Part shown: positions 1 through 9,910 of the stretch, in pieces
Layout: each line of letters begins with the position of its first letter
Numbering within the stretch: the first letter of the stretch is position 1
From: Knoxdaviesia capensis
Lineage: Eukaryota; Ascomycota; Sordariomycetes; Microascales; Gondwanamycetaceae
DNA: 23,461 nucleotides
Reading direction: 5' to 3'
Assembly (NCBI GenBank): GCA_001510575.1
Contig: LNGK01000021.1
Coordinates: 1 to 23,461, forward strand
Made by a program: the position numbers and the translations under genes
The notes under the pieces: generated by a model
Databases searched by the model: none
Seen by the model: the letters and a program-made list of their open reading frames with translations, nothing else
What the model was told of the DNA's origin: nothing

Positions 1-19
1 GCAAATCCTTTATCCGCAT
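1..19 (+). tRNA. 3' fragment of a tRNA, probably trnM
   Basis: The first bases look like the T-loop, T-stem and acceptor 3' strand of a tRNA ending in ATCCGCA. The 5' half and anticodon lie outside the window. In Pezizomycotina the rnl-downstream cluster often contains two adjacent trnM genes before trnL(taa), so trnM is the likeliest identity, but trnV is possible. The window's other end does not supply the missing half. Confidence 0.55.
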
Positions 20-22
20 TTG

Positions 23-93
23 AGGCTATAACTTAATTGGTAAAGTGTACTGCTCATAACAGTAATTATAAGTGTTCAACTCACTTTAGCCTT
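23..93 (+). tRNA. trnM: tRNA-Met (anticodon CAT)
   Basis: Acceptor AGGCTA pairs with TAGCCT, with a mismatched seventh pair. The anticodon stem TACTG/CAGTA carries loop CTCATAA (CAT at 55-57). It is a methionine tRNA; initiator or elongator role was not determined. Confidence 0.88.
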
Positions 94-96
94 ATC

Positions 97-177
97 ATCC
101 GAATGCTGGAATTGGTAGACAGAATAATCTTAAGTATTATCGGCTTTGCTGTGAAGGTTCGATCCCTTCTTCGGATA
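97..177 (+). tRNA. trnL: tRNA-Leu (anticodon TAA)
   Basis: Acceptor ATCCGAA pairs perfectly with TTCGGAT. The anticodon stem ATAAT/ATTAT holds TAA at 131-133, and a long variable arm marks a class II tRNA. It reads UUA/UUG; UUA is the dominant Leu codon in the genes here. Confidence 0.92.
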
Positions 178-184
178 AAAAATA

Positions 185-256
185 GGGGTTATAATTTAAT
201 TGGTAAAATGATAATTTTGCAAGTTATTTACGAGAGTTCGATTCTCTCTAACTCCA
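185..256 (+). tRNA. trnA: tRNA-Ala (anticodon TGC)
   Basis: Acceptor GGGGTTA pairs with TAACTCC (one G-U). The anticodon stem ATAAT/GTTAT holds TGC at 218-220, and the T-arm is GAGAG/CTCTC around a TTCGATT loop. Confidence 0.92.
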
Positions 257-259
257 TAT

Positions 260-332
260 GCTCAGGAAGCTCAATTGGTTGAGCGAAATATTGAAGCTAT
301 TTTTGTTGTAAGTTCGAGTCTTACTCTGGGCA
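260..332 (+). tRNA. trnF: tRNA-Phe (anticodon GAA)
   Basis: Acceptor GCTCAGG pairs with TCTGGGC allowing G-U pairs. The anticodon loop TTGAAGC carries GAA at 293-295. D and T arms are recognisable. Confidence 0.92.
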
Positions 333-333
333 A

Positions 334-417
334 ACGGATGTGCTGAAATTGGTATACAGGTTCCATTTAGGCTGGAATGGCTTAAAAACTATGTAAGTTC
401 AAGTCTTATCTTCCGTA
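334..417 (+). tRNA. trnL: tRNA-Leu (anticodon TAG)
   Basis: Acceptor ACGGATG pairs with CTTCCGT with one mismatch. The anticodon stem TTCCA/TGGAA holds TAG at 368-370, and there is a long class II variable arm. It reads CUN codons. Confidence 0.91.
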
Positions 418-420
418 GTC

Positions 421-493
421 TATGTTGTAGACTAATGGGTAAGTCATAAATTTTTGGTATTTACTATTGAGTGTTCGAATCACTCCAACATAA
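421..493 (+). tRNA. trnQ: tRNA-Gln (anticodon TTG)
   Basis: Acceptor TATGTTG pairs perfectly with CAACATA. The anticodon stem TAAAT/ATTTA holds TTG at 454-456. It abuts trnH with no spacer. Confidence 0.92.
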
Positions 494-568
494 GGTGAAT
501 ATAGTTCAAAGGGTAGAGCGACTGTATGTGGAACAGAATGTTCCCTGTTCAAGTCGGGGTATTCACCC
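494..568 (+). tRNA. trnH: tRNA-His (anticodon GTG)
   Basis: Acceptor GGTGAAT pairs perfectly with ATTCACC and is followed by a C discriminator, as usual for tRNA-His. GTG is at 528-530, with one mismatch at the bottom of the anticodon stem. Confidence 0.92.
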
Positions 569-573
569 TTTAA

Positions 574-646
574 GCCAGGATAGTTTAAACGGTTAAAACT
601 TTAATTTCATACATTAAAAATGAGAATTCGATTTTCTCTCCCGGCT
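574..646 (+). tRNA. trnM: tRNA-Met (anticodon CAT)
   Basis: Acceptor GCCAGGA pairs with TCCCGGC with one A-C mismatch. The D-stem is GTTT/AAAC and the CAT anticodon is at 608-610. It ends one base before the nad2 ATG, so its 3' processing would also create the nad2 5' end. Confidence 0.9.
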
Positions 647-647
647 A

Positions 648-2321
648 ATGATTATTTTATCTATTATATATATATTACTTTCTAACGCCGTCGCATCTAG
701 ACGAGATATGTCTATACTTTTTAATAGAATAGCAATGATTAGCTTAGTTTATTGTATTTTACAAGATGCTTTAAGTTTAACTATTGTTACTAAAGGTATA
801 GGTTTACATGGAGGTTTACTTCATATAACTAACATAACACAAATATTTCATATATTTATATATATAGTTACTATTACTATATTACAATTAACAAGTTTTC
901 ATCCTAGAAAACTTTGAACATCTGATTATACAAAAATTAGTCATTTTTTTAATTTTAAATGACTGTATTATAAAACAAAAATTAAAAATTTAATGGGAGA
1001 ACAATTTTCAATAATTGAATATCCTTTAATTATATTATTTATTGTAACTGGTGCTGTTTTATTAATGTCTACTAATGATTTAATATCTATATTTTTAGCT
1101 ATAGAATTACAAAGTTATGGTTTATATTTACTTAGTACTATATATAGAAATTCAGAACTTTCTACTACGGGTGGTTTAATGTACTTCTTATTAGGAGGTT
1201 TAAGTTCTTGTTTTATATTATTAGGTACTGCTCTATTATATGCTAATTCAGGTACTAGTAATTTAGATGCTCTTTATATTATTAATAATATTAGTGATAT
1301 TGATAATATAAATTTTTGATATAAACCTTATTATATTAATTTTGCTTTATTAATTTTTACTATAGGATTTTTATTTAAAATAGGAGCTGCACCATTTCAT
1401 TTTTGATCTCCAGATGTTTATGATTCAATACCTACAATAGTTACAACTTTTGTAGCTATTATAGCAAAAATTTCAATTTTTATTTTATTATTACAATTAG
1501 TATATTATAGTAATAATTCTTTCTTTGAATTTAGTTGAACTTTTAGTTTAATAATTAGTTCTTTATTATCTTTATTAATAGGTTCTATATTAGGTTTAAC
1601 TCAATTTAGAATAAAAAGATTATTAGCTTATAGTACTATTTCTCATGTAGGATTTATATTATTAGCCTTAAGTATATCAAGTATTGAATCTACTCAAGCT
1701 TTTTTATTTTATATTACTCAATATTCAATTAGTAATTTAAATATGTTTATAATACTTATAGCTATAGGTTATTCATATTATGCTTATATTAATAACAATA
1801 AAAGAGTTAATGTACTTTTAGAAGACAAAAATAATTCACCTATTCAATTAATAAGACAATTAAGAGGATTTTTTTATATTAATCCTGTTTTAGCTATAAG
1901 TTTAACTATTACAATATTTTCATTTGTAGGTGTACCACCTTTAATAGGATTTTTTGGTAAACAAATGGTTTTAAGTGCAGCTTTAGATAAAGGTTTAATA
2001 TTCTTGTCTTTAATTGCTATAACAACAAGTGTTATAAGTGCTGTATATTATTTAAATATAGTTAAAGAAACTTTTTTTTATCGTTCTGAACACACTGTTG
2101 ATCCATTTTATGAAGAATTTACTTTATATGGTTGAATACAAGATATAAAAAAAAGAAATTGAATAAAAAAAGATGGTTTATCTGAAAAAAATATTGTTTT
2201 ATCTAGTCCTATAGCATTTACAATTTCTTTAATTACTTTAATAATTACATCTTTTATGTTTATAAGTAAAGAATGATTAAGTATGGGTACCATATTGGTA
2301 CAAATATTATTTGATAGTTAA
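648..2321 (+). CDS. nad2: NADH dehydrogenase subunit 2
   Basis: This is a 557-residue, very hydrophobic membrane subunit of the proton-pumping arm of complex I (inner membrane). The N-terminus resembles fungal nad2 (LLSNAVASRRD, SILFNRI). The middle has the antiporter-like core with the family's KIGAAPFHFWSPDVY-type segment, read with TGA as Trp, and KRLLAYSTISHVGF. Near the C-terminus is VGVPPLIGFFGKQ. With a standard code the frame would break at many TGA codons; with code 4 it is open throughout. The ATG at 648 lies one base after trnM, so it has essentially no leader. Its TAA (2319-2321) is followed directly by the nad3 ATG, a coupling typical of Pezizomycotina. The length is normal for fungi and no intron is present. 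Confidence 0.97.
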
Positions 2322-2732
2322 ATGAGCGCAATGACTATTCTTTTTATACTTGTTGTTATAGTAGCATGTTTATTTTTAGTTCTTAATTTTTTATTTGCAC
2401 CTCATAATCCTTATCAAGAAAAATACAGTATATTTGAATGTGGATTTCATAGTTTTTTAGGTCAAAATAGAACACAATTCGGTATTAAATTCTTTTTATT
2501 TGCTTTAATATATTTACTATTAGACTTAGAAATAATTTTAATATATCCTTTTGGATTAAGTGAATATGAAAATGGTTTATATGGATTATTAATTGTTTTA
2601 ATTTTTATTTCTATAATAACTGTTGGATTTGTATTTGAATTAGGTAAAAATGCTTTAAAAATTGAAAGTAGACAAAGTTTAACTTTAGTTTCTAAATCTA
2701 TAAAATTTATTAGTGCTTTTACTAATAAATAA
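2322..2732 (+). CDS. nad3: NADH dehydrogenase subunit 3
   Basis: A 136-residue complex I membrane subunit with three predicted helices. The matrix loop contains the family signature around YSIFECGF, whose Cys takes part in the active/deactive transition in known complex I. This is followed by the acidic helix segment LLLDLEIILIYPF. The frame has no Trp codon. The start is fixed by the zero-base junction with nad2, implying a shared mRNA. Length is close to the fungal norm. Confidence 0.97.
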   Translation: MSAMTILFILVVIVACLFLVLNFLFAPHNPYQEKYSIFECGFHSFLGQNRTQFGIKFFLFALIYLLLDLEIILIYPFGLSEYENGLYGLLIVLIFISIITVGFVFELGKNALKIESRQSLTLVSKSIKFISAFTNK

Positions 2733-2912
2733 ATAGATTATTAAATTAAAATATTATGATAGAATATATTTACTTTTAAGTAAGAAATTAAATTTTCCAT
2801 AATATATTATATACCTATTATATTTATTTTGTAATTTTTTAATTTAAAACTTATTATTATTTATTTAATAAATAACTTTGATTTGTTATTTTACAGTTTA
2901 CAAATTTACATA
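2733..2912 (+). other. AT-rich spacer nad3-atp9
   Basis: 180 bases of AT-rich sequence with no tRNA or convincing ORF. The reading frame extending upstream of the atp9 ATG is short and lacks a family match, so I treat it as untranslated leader. Confidence 0.6.
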
Positions 2913-3137
2913 ATGATACAAGTTGCTAAAATAATTGGTACAGGTTTAGCCACTACAGGTTTAATAGGGGCAGGAGTAGGAATTGGTATAGTTTTTGGTG
3001 CATTAATATTAGGTGTAGCTAGAAATCCTTCTTTAAGAGGTCAATTATTTTCTTACGCTATTCTAGGATTTGCTTTTTCTGAAGCAACAGGTTTATTTGC
3101 CTTAATGATGGCTTTTTTATTATTATATGTAGCTTAA
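2913..3137 (+). CDS. atp9: ATP synthase subunit c (proteolipid)
   Basis: A 74-residue c-ring subunit of the F1Fo ATP synthase, a hairpin of two membrane helices. The N-terminal helix is Gly-rich (IGTGLATTGLIGAGVGIG). The polar loop ARNPSLRGQ is conserved, and the second helix carries the essential proton-binding Glu at about residue 57 (FSEATGLFALM). The ATG at 2913 gives exactly the family length; an upstream in-frame extension beginning at TTG would add ten unconserved residues. Some filamentous ascomycetes rely on a nuclear copy, so an intact mitochondrial atp9 suggests this one is functional. Confidence 0.97.
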   Translation: MIQVAKIIGTGLATTGLIGAGVGIGIVFGALILGVARNPSLRGQLFSYAILGFAFSEATGLFALMMAFLLLYVA

Positions 3138-3194
3138 TAATAAATCTCTCTTAAATTCTATTTAATATAGGAAATTATTTTTATATATAAATAT

Positions 3195-3944
3195 ATGTTA
3201 TTAAATAATATAATTTTTAATTTTGATGCTCCTACACCTTGAGGTACATATTTTCAAGATAGTGCTACACCTCAAATGGAAGGTTTAGTTGAATTACATG
3301 ATAATATTATGTATTATTTAGTTATAATTTTATTCACAGTAGGATGAGTTTTATTTTCTATAATATGAAATTTTTTAGGTTCTAAAAACCCTATTTCACA
3401 TAAATATTTAAATCATGGAACATTAATAGAATTAATTTGAACTATTACACCTGCTATAATTTTAATATTTATAGCTTTCCCATCATTTAAATTATTATAT
3501 TTAATGGATGAAATGAATGATCCTTCTATGACTGTATTAGTAGAAGGTCATCAATGATATTGAAGTTATCAATATCCAGATTTTTTAAATTCTAATGAAG
3601 AATTTATAGAATTTGATTCTTATATAATACCTGAATCTGATTTAGAAGAAGGAGCTTTAAGAATGTTAGAGGTTGATAATAGAATGGTTATACCTGAATT
3701 AACTAATGTTAGAGTTTTAATTACATCTGGTGATGTAATACATTCATTTGCTTGTCCATCTTTAGGTATTAAATGTGATGCTTATCCTGGTAGATTAAAT
3801 GAAGTTTCTATTTATTTAAATAGAGAAGGTATTTTTTACGGACAATGTTCAGAAATTTGTGGAATTTTACATTCTTCTATGCCTATAGCTATAGAAGGTG
3901 TTACTCCATCTAAATTTGTTAATTGATTATATAATTACGAATAA
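3195..3944 (+). CDS. cox2: Cytochrome c oxidase subunit 2
   Basis: A 249-residue complex IV subunit that receives electrons from cytochrome c. Two N-terminal membrane helices are followed by an intermembrane-space cupredoxin domain. Visible functional elements are the aromatic stretch EGHQWYWSYQYPDF (Trp by TGA) and the CuA ligands His183, Cys218, Glu220, Cys222, His226 and Met229 (in GQCSEICGILHSSMP). The N-terminus DAPTPWGTYFQDSATP is conserved and follows a short leader resembling the cleaved presequence of fungal Cox2. Stop TAA is at 3942. No intron is present. trnR follows after ten bases. Confidence 0.97.
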
Positions 3945-3953
3945 ATAATAAAA

Positions 3954-4026
3954 TAGGTATTAATCTTAATAGGTAAAGAATAACACTACGGATGTTAAGT
4001 TATAAGTTCAAATCTTATATACCTTT
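3954..4026 (+). tRNA. trnR: tRNA-Arg (anticodon ACG)
   Basis: Acceptor AGGTAT pairs with ATACCT (the outermost pair is poor). The anticodon stem TAACA/TGTTA holds ACG at 3988-3990, and the T-stem is ATAAG/CTTAT. It reads CGN codons. The ends may be off by one base. Confidence 0.86.
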
Positions 4027-4186
4027 GACATATTATATTAATACTATATTAACTTATTATTATAGTATGTCTATATTTATTATTATTTTATTATTTTATA
4101 ATATATATATAAAATAATTAAAATATAATTTATATATATATATATATATATAATTTTCCGAATAATATGATAATTATAAAAAAAAA
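4027..4186 (+). other. AT-rich spacer with hairpin and (TA)11 tract
   Basis: No gene was seen. An 8-bp perfect stem ATACTATA (4041-4048) / TATAGTAT (4061-4068) with a 12-base loop follows trnR. A (TA)11 run lies at 4131-4152. The spacer ends in the oligo-A leader of nad4L. Confidence 0.7.
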
Positions 4187-4189
4187 ATG
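4178..4189 (+). promoter_or_regulatory. Oligo-A leader of nad4L
   Basis: TAATTAT followed by ten A's (the last being the A of ATG). The same arrangement precedes cob (6662-6671), atp8 (12623-12634) and atp6 (12840-12851). It could help translation initiation or be part of a transcription/processing signal; the role is inferred. Confidence 0.5.
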
Positions 4190-4453
4190 AGTTTAACTTT
4201 AGTACTTTTTTTAATAGGAATTTTAGGATTCATATTTAATAGAAAAAATATAATATTAATGCTTATTTCTATAGAAATAATGTTAGTAGCTATAACTTTT
4301 TTAATATTAGTAAGTTCAGTAAATTTAGATGACATTATAGGACAAACGTATGCTATTTACATAATTGTTATTGCTGGTGCTGAATCTGCAATAGGATTAG
4401 GTATATTAGTAGCTTTTTATAGACTAAGAGGTAGTATTGCAATAGAGTCATAA
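4187..4453 (+). CDS. nad4L: NADH dehydrogenase subunit 4L
   Basis: An 88-residue, three-helix membrane subunit of complex I (bacterial NuoK homologue). The conserved helix-2 acidic residue lies in MLISIEIML and the second in the GAESAIGLGILV segment. The ATG directly follows a run of A's. Its TAA (4451-4453) is two bases before the nad5 ATG. In many Pezizomycotina these two genes overlap by one base; here they are adjacent but not overlapping. Length is normal. Confidence 0.97.
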   Translation: MSLTLVLFLIGILGFIFNRKNIILMLISIEIMLVAITFLILVSSVNLDDIIGQTYAIYIIVIAGAESAIGLGILVAFYRLRGSIAIES

Positions 4454-4455
4454 TA

Positions 4456-6444
4456 ATGTATTTAAGTATAATAATTTTACCTTTATTAGGTTCAATAGCT
4501 TCTGGTTTTTTTGGTAGAAAAATCGGTATACAGGGATCTAGAATTATAGGTTGTACATCTATAATTATTACAACTATTTTAGCCATAGTTGCTTATTTTG
4601 AAATAGGATTTAATGGAAATCCTTTAAGTATTCATTTATTTAAATGAATAACTAGTGAAACTTTCAATATAAAATGAATTTTTCAATTTGATAGTTTAAC
4701 AATTTCTATGTTAATACCTGTATTAATAATTAGTTCTTTAGTACATATATATTCTATAGGATATATGAGTGCTGATCCTCATAACCAAAGATTTTTTAGT
4801 TATTTAAGTTTATTCACTTTTATGATGATAGTTTTAGTAACAGGTAATAATTATTTATTAATGTTTGTAGGTTGAGAAGGTGTTGGTGTTTGTTCTTATT
4901 TACTAGTTAGTTTTTGATTTACAAGAATAGCAGCTAATCAAAGTTCTATGTCAGCATTTTTAACTAATAGAGTAGGAGATTGTCTATTAACAGTAGGTAT
5001 GATAATAATATTATGATCTTTAGGTAATTTAGATTACACAACTGTTTTTTCATTATCACCTTATTTAAATGAAAATATTATAACAATAATAGGTATATGT
5101 TTATTAATAGGTGCAATGGCTAAAAGTTCTCAAGTAGGTCTTCATATTTGATTACCTATGGCTATGGAAGGTCCTACACCAGTTTCTGCTTTAATACATG
5201 CTGCTACTATGGTTACAGCTGGTGTGTATTTATTAATACGTTCTTCTCCTTTAATAGAATATAGTTCAACTATATTATTATTATGTTTATGATTAGGAGC
5301 TATAACAACACTATTTAGTTCTTTAATAGGATTTTTTCAAGGAGATATAAAAAAAATTATAGCTTATTCAACAATGAGTCAATTAGGTATGATGGTTATT
5401 GCAATAGGATTATCTTCATATAATACAGCATTATTTCATTTAATGAATCATGCTTTTTATAAAGGATTATTATTCTTAGGAGCTGGTGCCGTTATTCATG
5501 CAGTTGCTGATAATCAAGATTTAAGAAAATATGGGGGTCTTATAAAATTTTTACCTTTAACCTATTCAGTTATTCTTATAGCTAGTTTAAGTTTAGTAGC
5601 ATTTCCTTATATGACAGGATTCTATAGTAAAGATTTTATTTTAGAATCAGCTTACGGTCAATATCATTTTGAAGGTATAGCTGCATATATTATAGCTGTA
5701 ATAGGTGCAATATTTACTACTTTATATTCAGTAAAAATATTATTTTTAGCTTTTATTGCAAAACCTAATGGAGTATATAATTCATATAAAAATGCTCATG
5801 AAGGTAATATTTTTATGAGTTTACCTTTAGTTATTTTAGCTATTTTTTCTATATATTTTGGTTATATAACTAAAGATATATATATAGGTATGGGTACTGA
5901 TTTTTTTAATGATAATAGTATATTTATACATCCAGTTAATGAAATATTAATTGATACTGAATTTGCTGTACCTACTTTATTTAAATTAATTCCTTTATTT
6001 TTTACAATAAGTTTTACATTATTAGCTATATTTATTTCAGAATTTAAATCTAATTATGTAAATAATTTTAAATTAACATATTTAGGTTATCATATATCTG
6101 GTTTTTTTAATCAACGTTTTTTAATAGAATTTTTTTATAATACTTACATAGTTAATTTAGTACTTAAATTAGGAGGTCAAACTACTAAAGTATTAGATAG
6201 AGGAAGTATTGAAGTTATGGGACCTTTTGGTTTAGAAACTTTATTTATTACAGTAAGTAAAATAATATCTTTATTAAATACAGGTATTGTTACTAATTAT
6301 GCTTTATTTATAGTTTTAGGACTTATAAGTTATTTATTAATACATTATTTTTCTTTTATCAATATAGTTTTATTTATATTATTAATTTTAATGTTTATTT
6401 GTAATTATGTAGTAGAATATAAAGTATTAAAATTTATTAAATAA
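4456..6444 (+). CDS. nad5: NADH dehydrogenase subunit 5
   Basis: A 662-residue antiporter-like subunit of complex I, the largest of its membrane arm. Conserved landmarks are GWEGVGVCSYLLVSFW (TGA as Trp), TNRVGDC, AKSSQVGLHIWLPMAMEGPTP, the HAATMVTAGVYL segment, and KKIIAYSTMSQLGMM. The last third is less conserved and would hold the long lateral helix of the family. The start is set by the tight nad4L junction. The frame is open from start to stop under code 4, with no intron and normal fungal length. Confidence 0.97.
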
Positions 6445-6473
6445 ATAATTAATTTTTGTAGTTAATTACTAAA

Positions 6474-6544
6474 AGATTATGATGTAGAAGGTTTACACTT
6501 TGATTGCAGATCAAAAGTTTGAGGTTCAATTCCTCCATAATCTT
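6474..6544 (+). tRNA. trnC: tRNA-Cys (anticodon GCA)
   Basis: Acceptor AGATTAT pairs perfectly with ATAATCT. The anticodon stem TTTGA/TCAAA holds GCA at 6506-6508, and the T-arm is GAGG/CCTC around TTCAATT. It separates nad5 from cob. Confidence 0.93.
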
Positions 6545-6668
6545 TTAACTTGATATAATTTTAATTATAAATTAAAAAAAAAAAATAATAATTTTTATTA
6601 TTTAAAAATAATCTTTAATATAAATTTATTTTTTTTTTTATAAAAATATTGTTATAATTATAAAAAAA

Positions 6669-6725
6669 ATGAGAATTTTTAAACAACATCCTTTTTTAAA
6701 ATTAGTTAATTCTTATGTTATTTGA
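6669..6725 (+). other. cob: Out-of-frame 5' end of cob (+1 frameshift)
   Basis: The ATG at 6669 follows an 8-base A run, the same leader seen before other genes. It encodes the family's N-terminus (MRIFKQHPFLKLVNSYVI), then the frame is lost: the next expected residues, DSPQP, are in the +1 frame. The cause is one extra T in ATTTGATTC at 6720-6728, and the original frame stops at TAA 6741-6743. Removing one base would restore a standard N-terminus. This is either a homopolymer sequencing error or a true frameshift with initiation at 6715. Confidence 0.85.
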
Positions 6726-7836
6726 TTCACCTCAACCAACTAATATAAGTTATTTATGAAATTTTGGTTCATTATTATTAATATGTTTAATAATACAAAT
6801 TGCAACTGGTGTTACATTAGCTATGCATTATAATCCTAGTATAGCCGAAGCTTTTAATTCAATAGAACACATAATGCGTGATGTAAATAATGGTTGATTA
6901 ATACGTTATTTACATAGTAATACAGCATCAGCTTTCTTTTTTTTAGTATATTTACATGTAGGTAGAGGAATATATTATGGATCATATAGAGCACCTAGAA
7001 CTTTAGTTTGAGTAGTAGGTTGTATAATATTAATAGCTATGATGGCAACAGGTTTCTTAGGTTATGTTTTACCTTATGGTCAAATGTCATTGTGAGGAGC
7101 TACAGTTATAACTAATTTAATTAGTGCTATACCTTGAATAGGTCAAGATATAGTTGAATTTATATGAGGAGGATTTAGTGTTAATAATGCAACTTTAAAT
7201 AGATTTTTTGCATTACATTATTTATTACCTTTTATATTAGTAGCTTTAGTTTTAATGCATATGATAGCTTTACATGATACAGCTGGTTCAAGTAATCCTT
7301 TAGGAATATCAGGTAATTATGATAGAGTACCTTTTGCACCATATTTCTTATTTAAAGATTTAGTTACAATATTTATTTATATTTTTGTATTAAGTATGTT
7401 TGTATTCTTTATGCCTAATGTTTTAGGTGATAGTGAAAATTATATAATGGCTAACCCTATGCAAACTCCAGCTGCTATAGTACCTGAATGATATTTATTA
7501 CCATTCTACGCTATATTAAGATCTATACCTAATAAATTATTAGGTGTAGTTGCAATGTTTGCAGCTTTAGTTGCTATATTAGCATTACCAATAACAGATC
7601 AAGGTAGATCTAAAGGTTTACAATTCAGACCTATAAGTAAATTTGTATTCTATGTATTTGTATCTAATTTTATAATGTTAATGATATTAGGAGCTAAACA
7701 TGTTGAATCTCCTTTTATAGAATATGGTCAAATATGTACAGCATTATATTTTTCTTATTTTTTAATATTTGTACCTATAAGTAGTATAATAGAAAATACA
7801 TTAAGTCAAATAAATTTTTATTTAAATTCTAAATAA
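6715..7836 (+). CDS. cob: Cytochrome b (5' end frameshifted)
   Basis: The complex III core subunit, carrying two b hemes and both quinone sites, with eight membrane helices. From ATG 6715 this frame gives 373 residues beginning MLFDSPQPTNISYLW; the usual 16 or so N-terminal residues lie in another frame (6669-6722). Heme ligands are His67/His81 and His168/His182, spaced 14 apart as required. The Qo-site PEWY motif is present, as PEW with TGA followed by Tyr. SSNPLGISGNYD and LLPFYAILRSIPNKLLG are conserved. There are no introns, unusual for a gene that is often intron-rich in fungi. If the extra T is an error, the CDS starts at 6669 and the length becomes ordinary (about 389 residues). Confidence 0.93.
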
Positions 7837-8048
7837 ATAAATATATAAATTAAAAATTACATTACTTTATAAATATTTCTATATTTATAATATTATATTA
7901 AATATTATCTAAATAAAATAAATTAAAAAAAAAATTTTTTTAATTAAAATTTAATTATTATCTCATAATTTTAATTTTAGTAATAATTTAAAAATTATAC
8001 TATAAACAATAATTTTTTTTAACTTTTTAATAGTTTATTTAAAATTTA
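7837..8048 (+). other. AT-rich spacer cob-cox1
   Basis: 212 bases of AT-rich sequence without a tRNA or ORF. It contains homopolymer A and T runs around 7925-7940 and 8010-8020. It presumably holds the cox1 leader; I see no defined motif. Confidence 0.6.
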
Positions 8049-9677
8049 ATGGATACCCGAAAAATTTTAACTAAATTATCTTCAATAAGTATGGGTTCTG
8101 AAAGATGATTTTTATCTACTAATGCTAAAGATATAGGTACATGTTATTTAATATTCGCCTTATTTTCAGGATTAATAGGTACAGCTTTTTCTGTTTTAAT
8201 TAGATTAGAATTAAGTGGACCAGGTGTACAATTTATATCAGATAACCAATTATTTAATAGTATAGTTACAGCACATGCTATATTAATGATATTTTTTATG
8301 GTTATGCCTGCTTTAATAGGAGGTTTTGGTAATTTCTTAATGCCTTTAATGATAGGAGGTCCTGATATGGCATTTCCTAGATTAAATAATATAAGTTTTT
8401 GATTATTACCACCTAGTTTAATATTATTAGTATTTTCAGCTTGTATAGAAGGTGGTGCTGGAACAGGTTGAACTCTTTACCCTCCTTTATCTGGTTTACA
8501 AAGTCATAGTGGGCCTAGTGTTGATTTAGCTATATTTGCTTTACATTTATCAGGTGTAAGTAGTTTATTAGGATCTATTAATTTTATAACTACAATAGCT
8601 AATATGAGAAGTCCAGGTATAACTTTACATAAATTAGCTTTATTTGGATGAGCCGTAGTTATAACAGCTGTATTATTATTATTATCTTTACCTGTTTTAG
8701 CAGGAGGTATAACAATGGTATTAACAGATAGAAATTTTAATACATCATTCTTCGAAACAGCAGGTGGAGGAGATCCTATTTTATTCCAACACTTATTCTG
8801 ATTTTTTGGACACCCTGAAGTTTATATTTTAATTATACCCGGTTTTGGTATAATTAGTACAACAATATCAGCTAATTCAAGTAAAAATATATTTGGATAT
8901 ATTGGTATGGTTTATGCTATGATGTCTATTGGTATATTAGGATTTATTGTATGAAGTCATCATATGTATACTGTAGGATTAGATGTTGATACTAGAGCTT
9001 ATTTTACAGCTGCTACTTTAATTATAGGAGTTCCTACAGGAATTAAAATATTCTCATGATTAGCAACATGTTATGGAGGATCTATAAAATTAACACCTTC
9101 TATGTTATTTGCTTTAGGTTTTGTATTTATGTTTACAATTGGAGGATTAAGTGGAATAGTGTTAGCTAATGCTTCACTTGATGTAGCTTTCCATGATACA
9201 TATTATGTAGTAGCTCATTTCCATTATGTTTTAAGTTTAGGTGCTGTTTTTGCAATGTTTAGTGCATGATATTTCTGAGCACCTAAAATATTAGGTTTAA
9301 ATTATAATTTATTTTTAGCTAAAGTACAATTCTGAATATTATTTATTGGTGTAAATATTACATTCTTCCCTCAACATTTCTTAGGTTTACAAGGTATGCC
9401 TAGACGTATAAGTGATTATCCTGATGCTTATGCAGGTTGAAATCTTATAAGTAGTTTTGGTTCTATAATTAGTGTTGTAGCTGCAACATTATTTTTATAC
9501 ATAATATTTGATCAATTAAGAAATGGTACAGCTGCAAGTAGAAATACTTGATTAACACCTCAATTTTATACAGATACATTTCAAGCTTTATTAACTAGAA
9601 ATTATACAAGTTTAGAATGAGCTTTAAATAGCCCACCTAAACCTCATGCTTTCGTAAGTTTACCTTTACATAGTTAA
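8049..9677 (+). CDS. cox1: Cytochrome c oxidase subunit 1
   Basis: A 542-residue catalytic subunit of complex IV with 12 helices, carrying heme a, heme a3 and CuB. Ligands visible are heme a His76 and His392, CuB His255, His304 and His305, and heme a3 His390. Tyr259 is correctly placed for the His-Tyr crosslink (GHPEVYI). Proton-channel segments include GGFGNFLMPLMIGGPDMAFPRLNN. The ATG at 8049 adds 15 residues before MGSERWFLSTNAKDIG; an alternative start is the ATG at 8091-8093, but the total length suits the longer form. The gene is intronless, notable because cox1 is the commonest home of fungal mitochondrial introns. Confidence 0.97.
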
Positions 9678-9717
9678 TTTAATTTAATAAATAAAAAAAT
9701 TATATAATTTTTTTAAG

Positions 9718-9786
9718 TCTCATTAGTTCAATGGCAGAACCGAATACTTCTAATATTCTAATTTTAGTTCAAATCTAAAATGAGAT
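9718..9786 (+). tRNA. trnR: tRNA-Arg (anticodon TCT)
   Basis: Acceptor TCTCATT pairs perfectly with AATGAGA. The anticodon stem GAATA/TATTC holds TCT at 9749-9751. It reads AGA/AGG; AGA is the main Arg codon in this genome. Confidence 0.93.
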
Positions 9787-9910
9787 AAAATATATTAATT
9801 ATATTCAGCTTTAATAAATTATTTTAATATAATTTAATACATGTATATATATATATTTCTTATATTATTAAATAATTATTAATTTTTATATATATATATA
9901 TGATAACATA
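9787..9910 (+). other. AT-rich spacer trnR-nad1 with TA runs
   Basis: Contains two alternating TA tracts (about 9843-9856 and 9887-9900) that could pair with each other. No gene was seen. A nearby ATG at 9900 is closed after three codons, so nad1 starts at 9911. Confidence 0.6.

Noticed and set aside
37..282. 81-codon ORF at the left end
   Set aside because: It runs through trnM, trnL, trnA and part of trnF, all of which fold well.
2883..2912. Ten-codon upstream extension of atp9 from TTG
   Set aside because: Subunit c length and conservation begin at the ATG at 2913.
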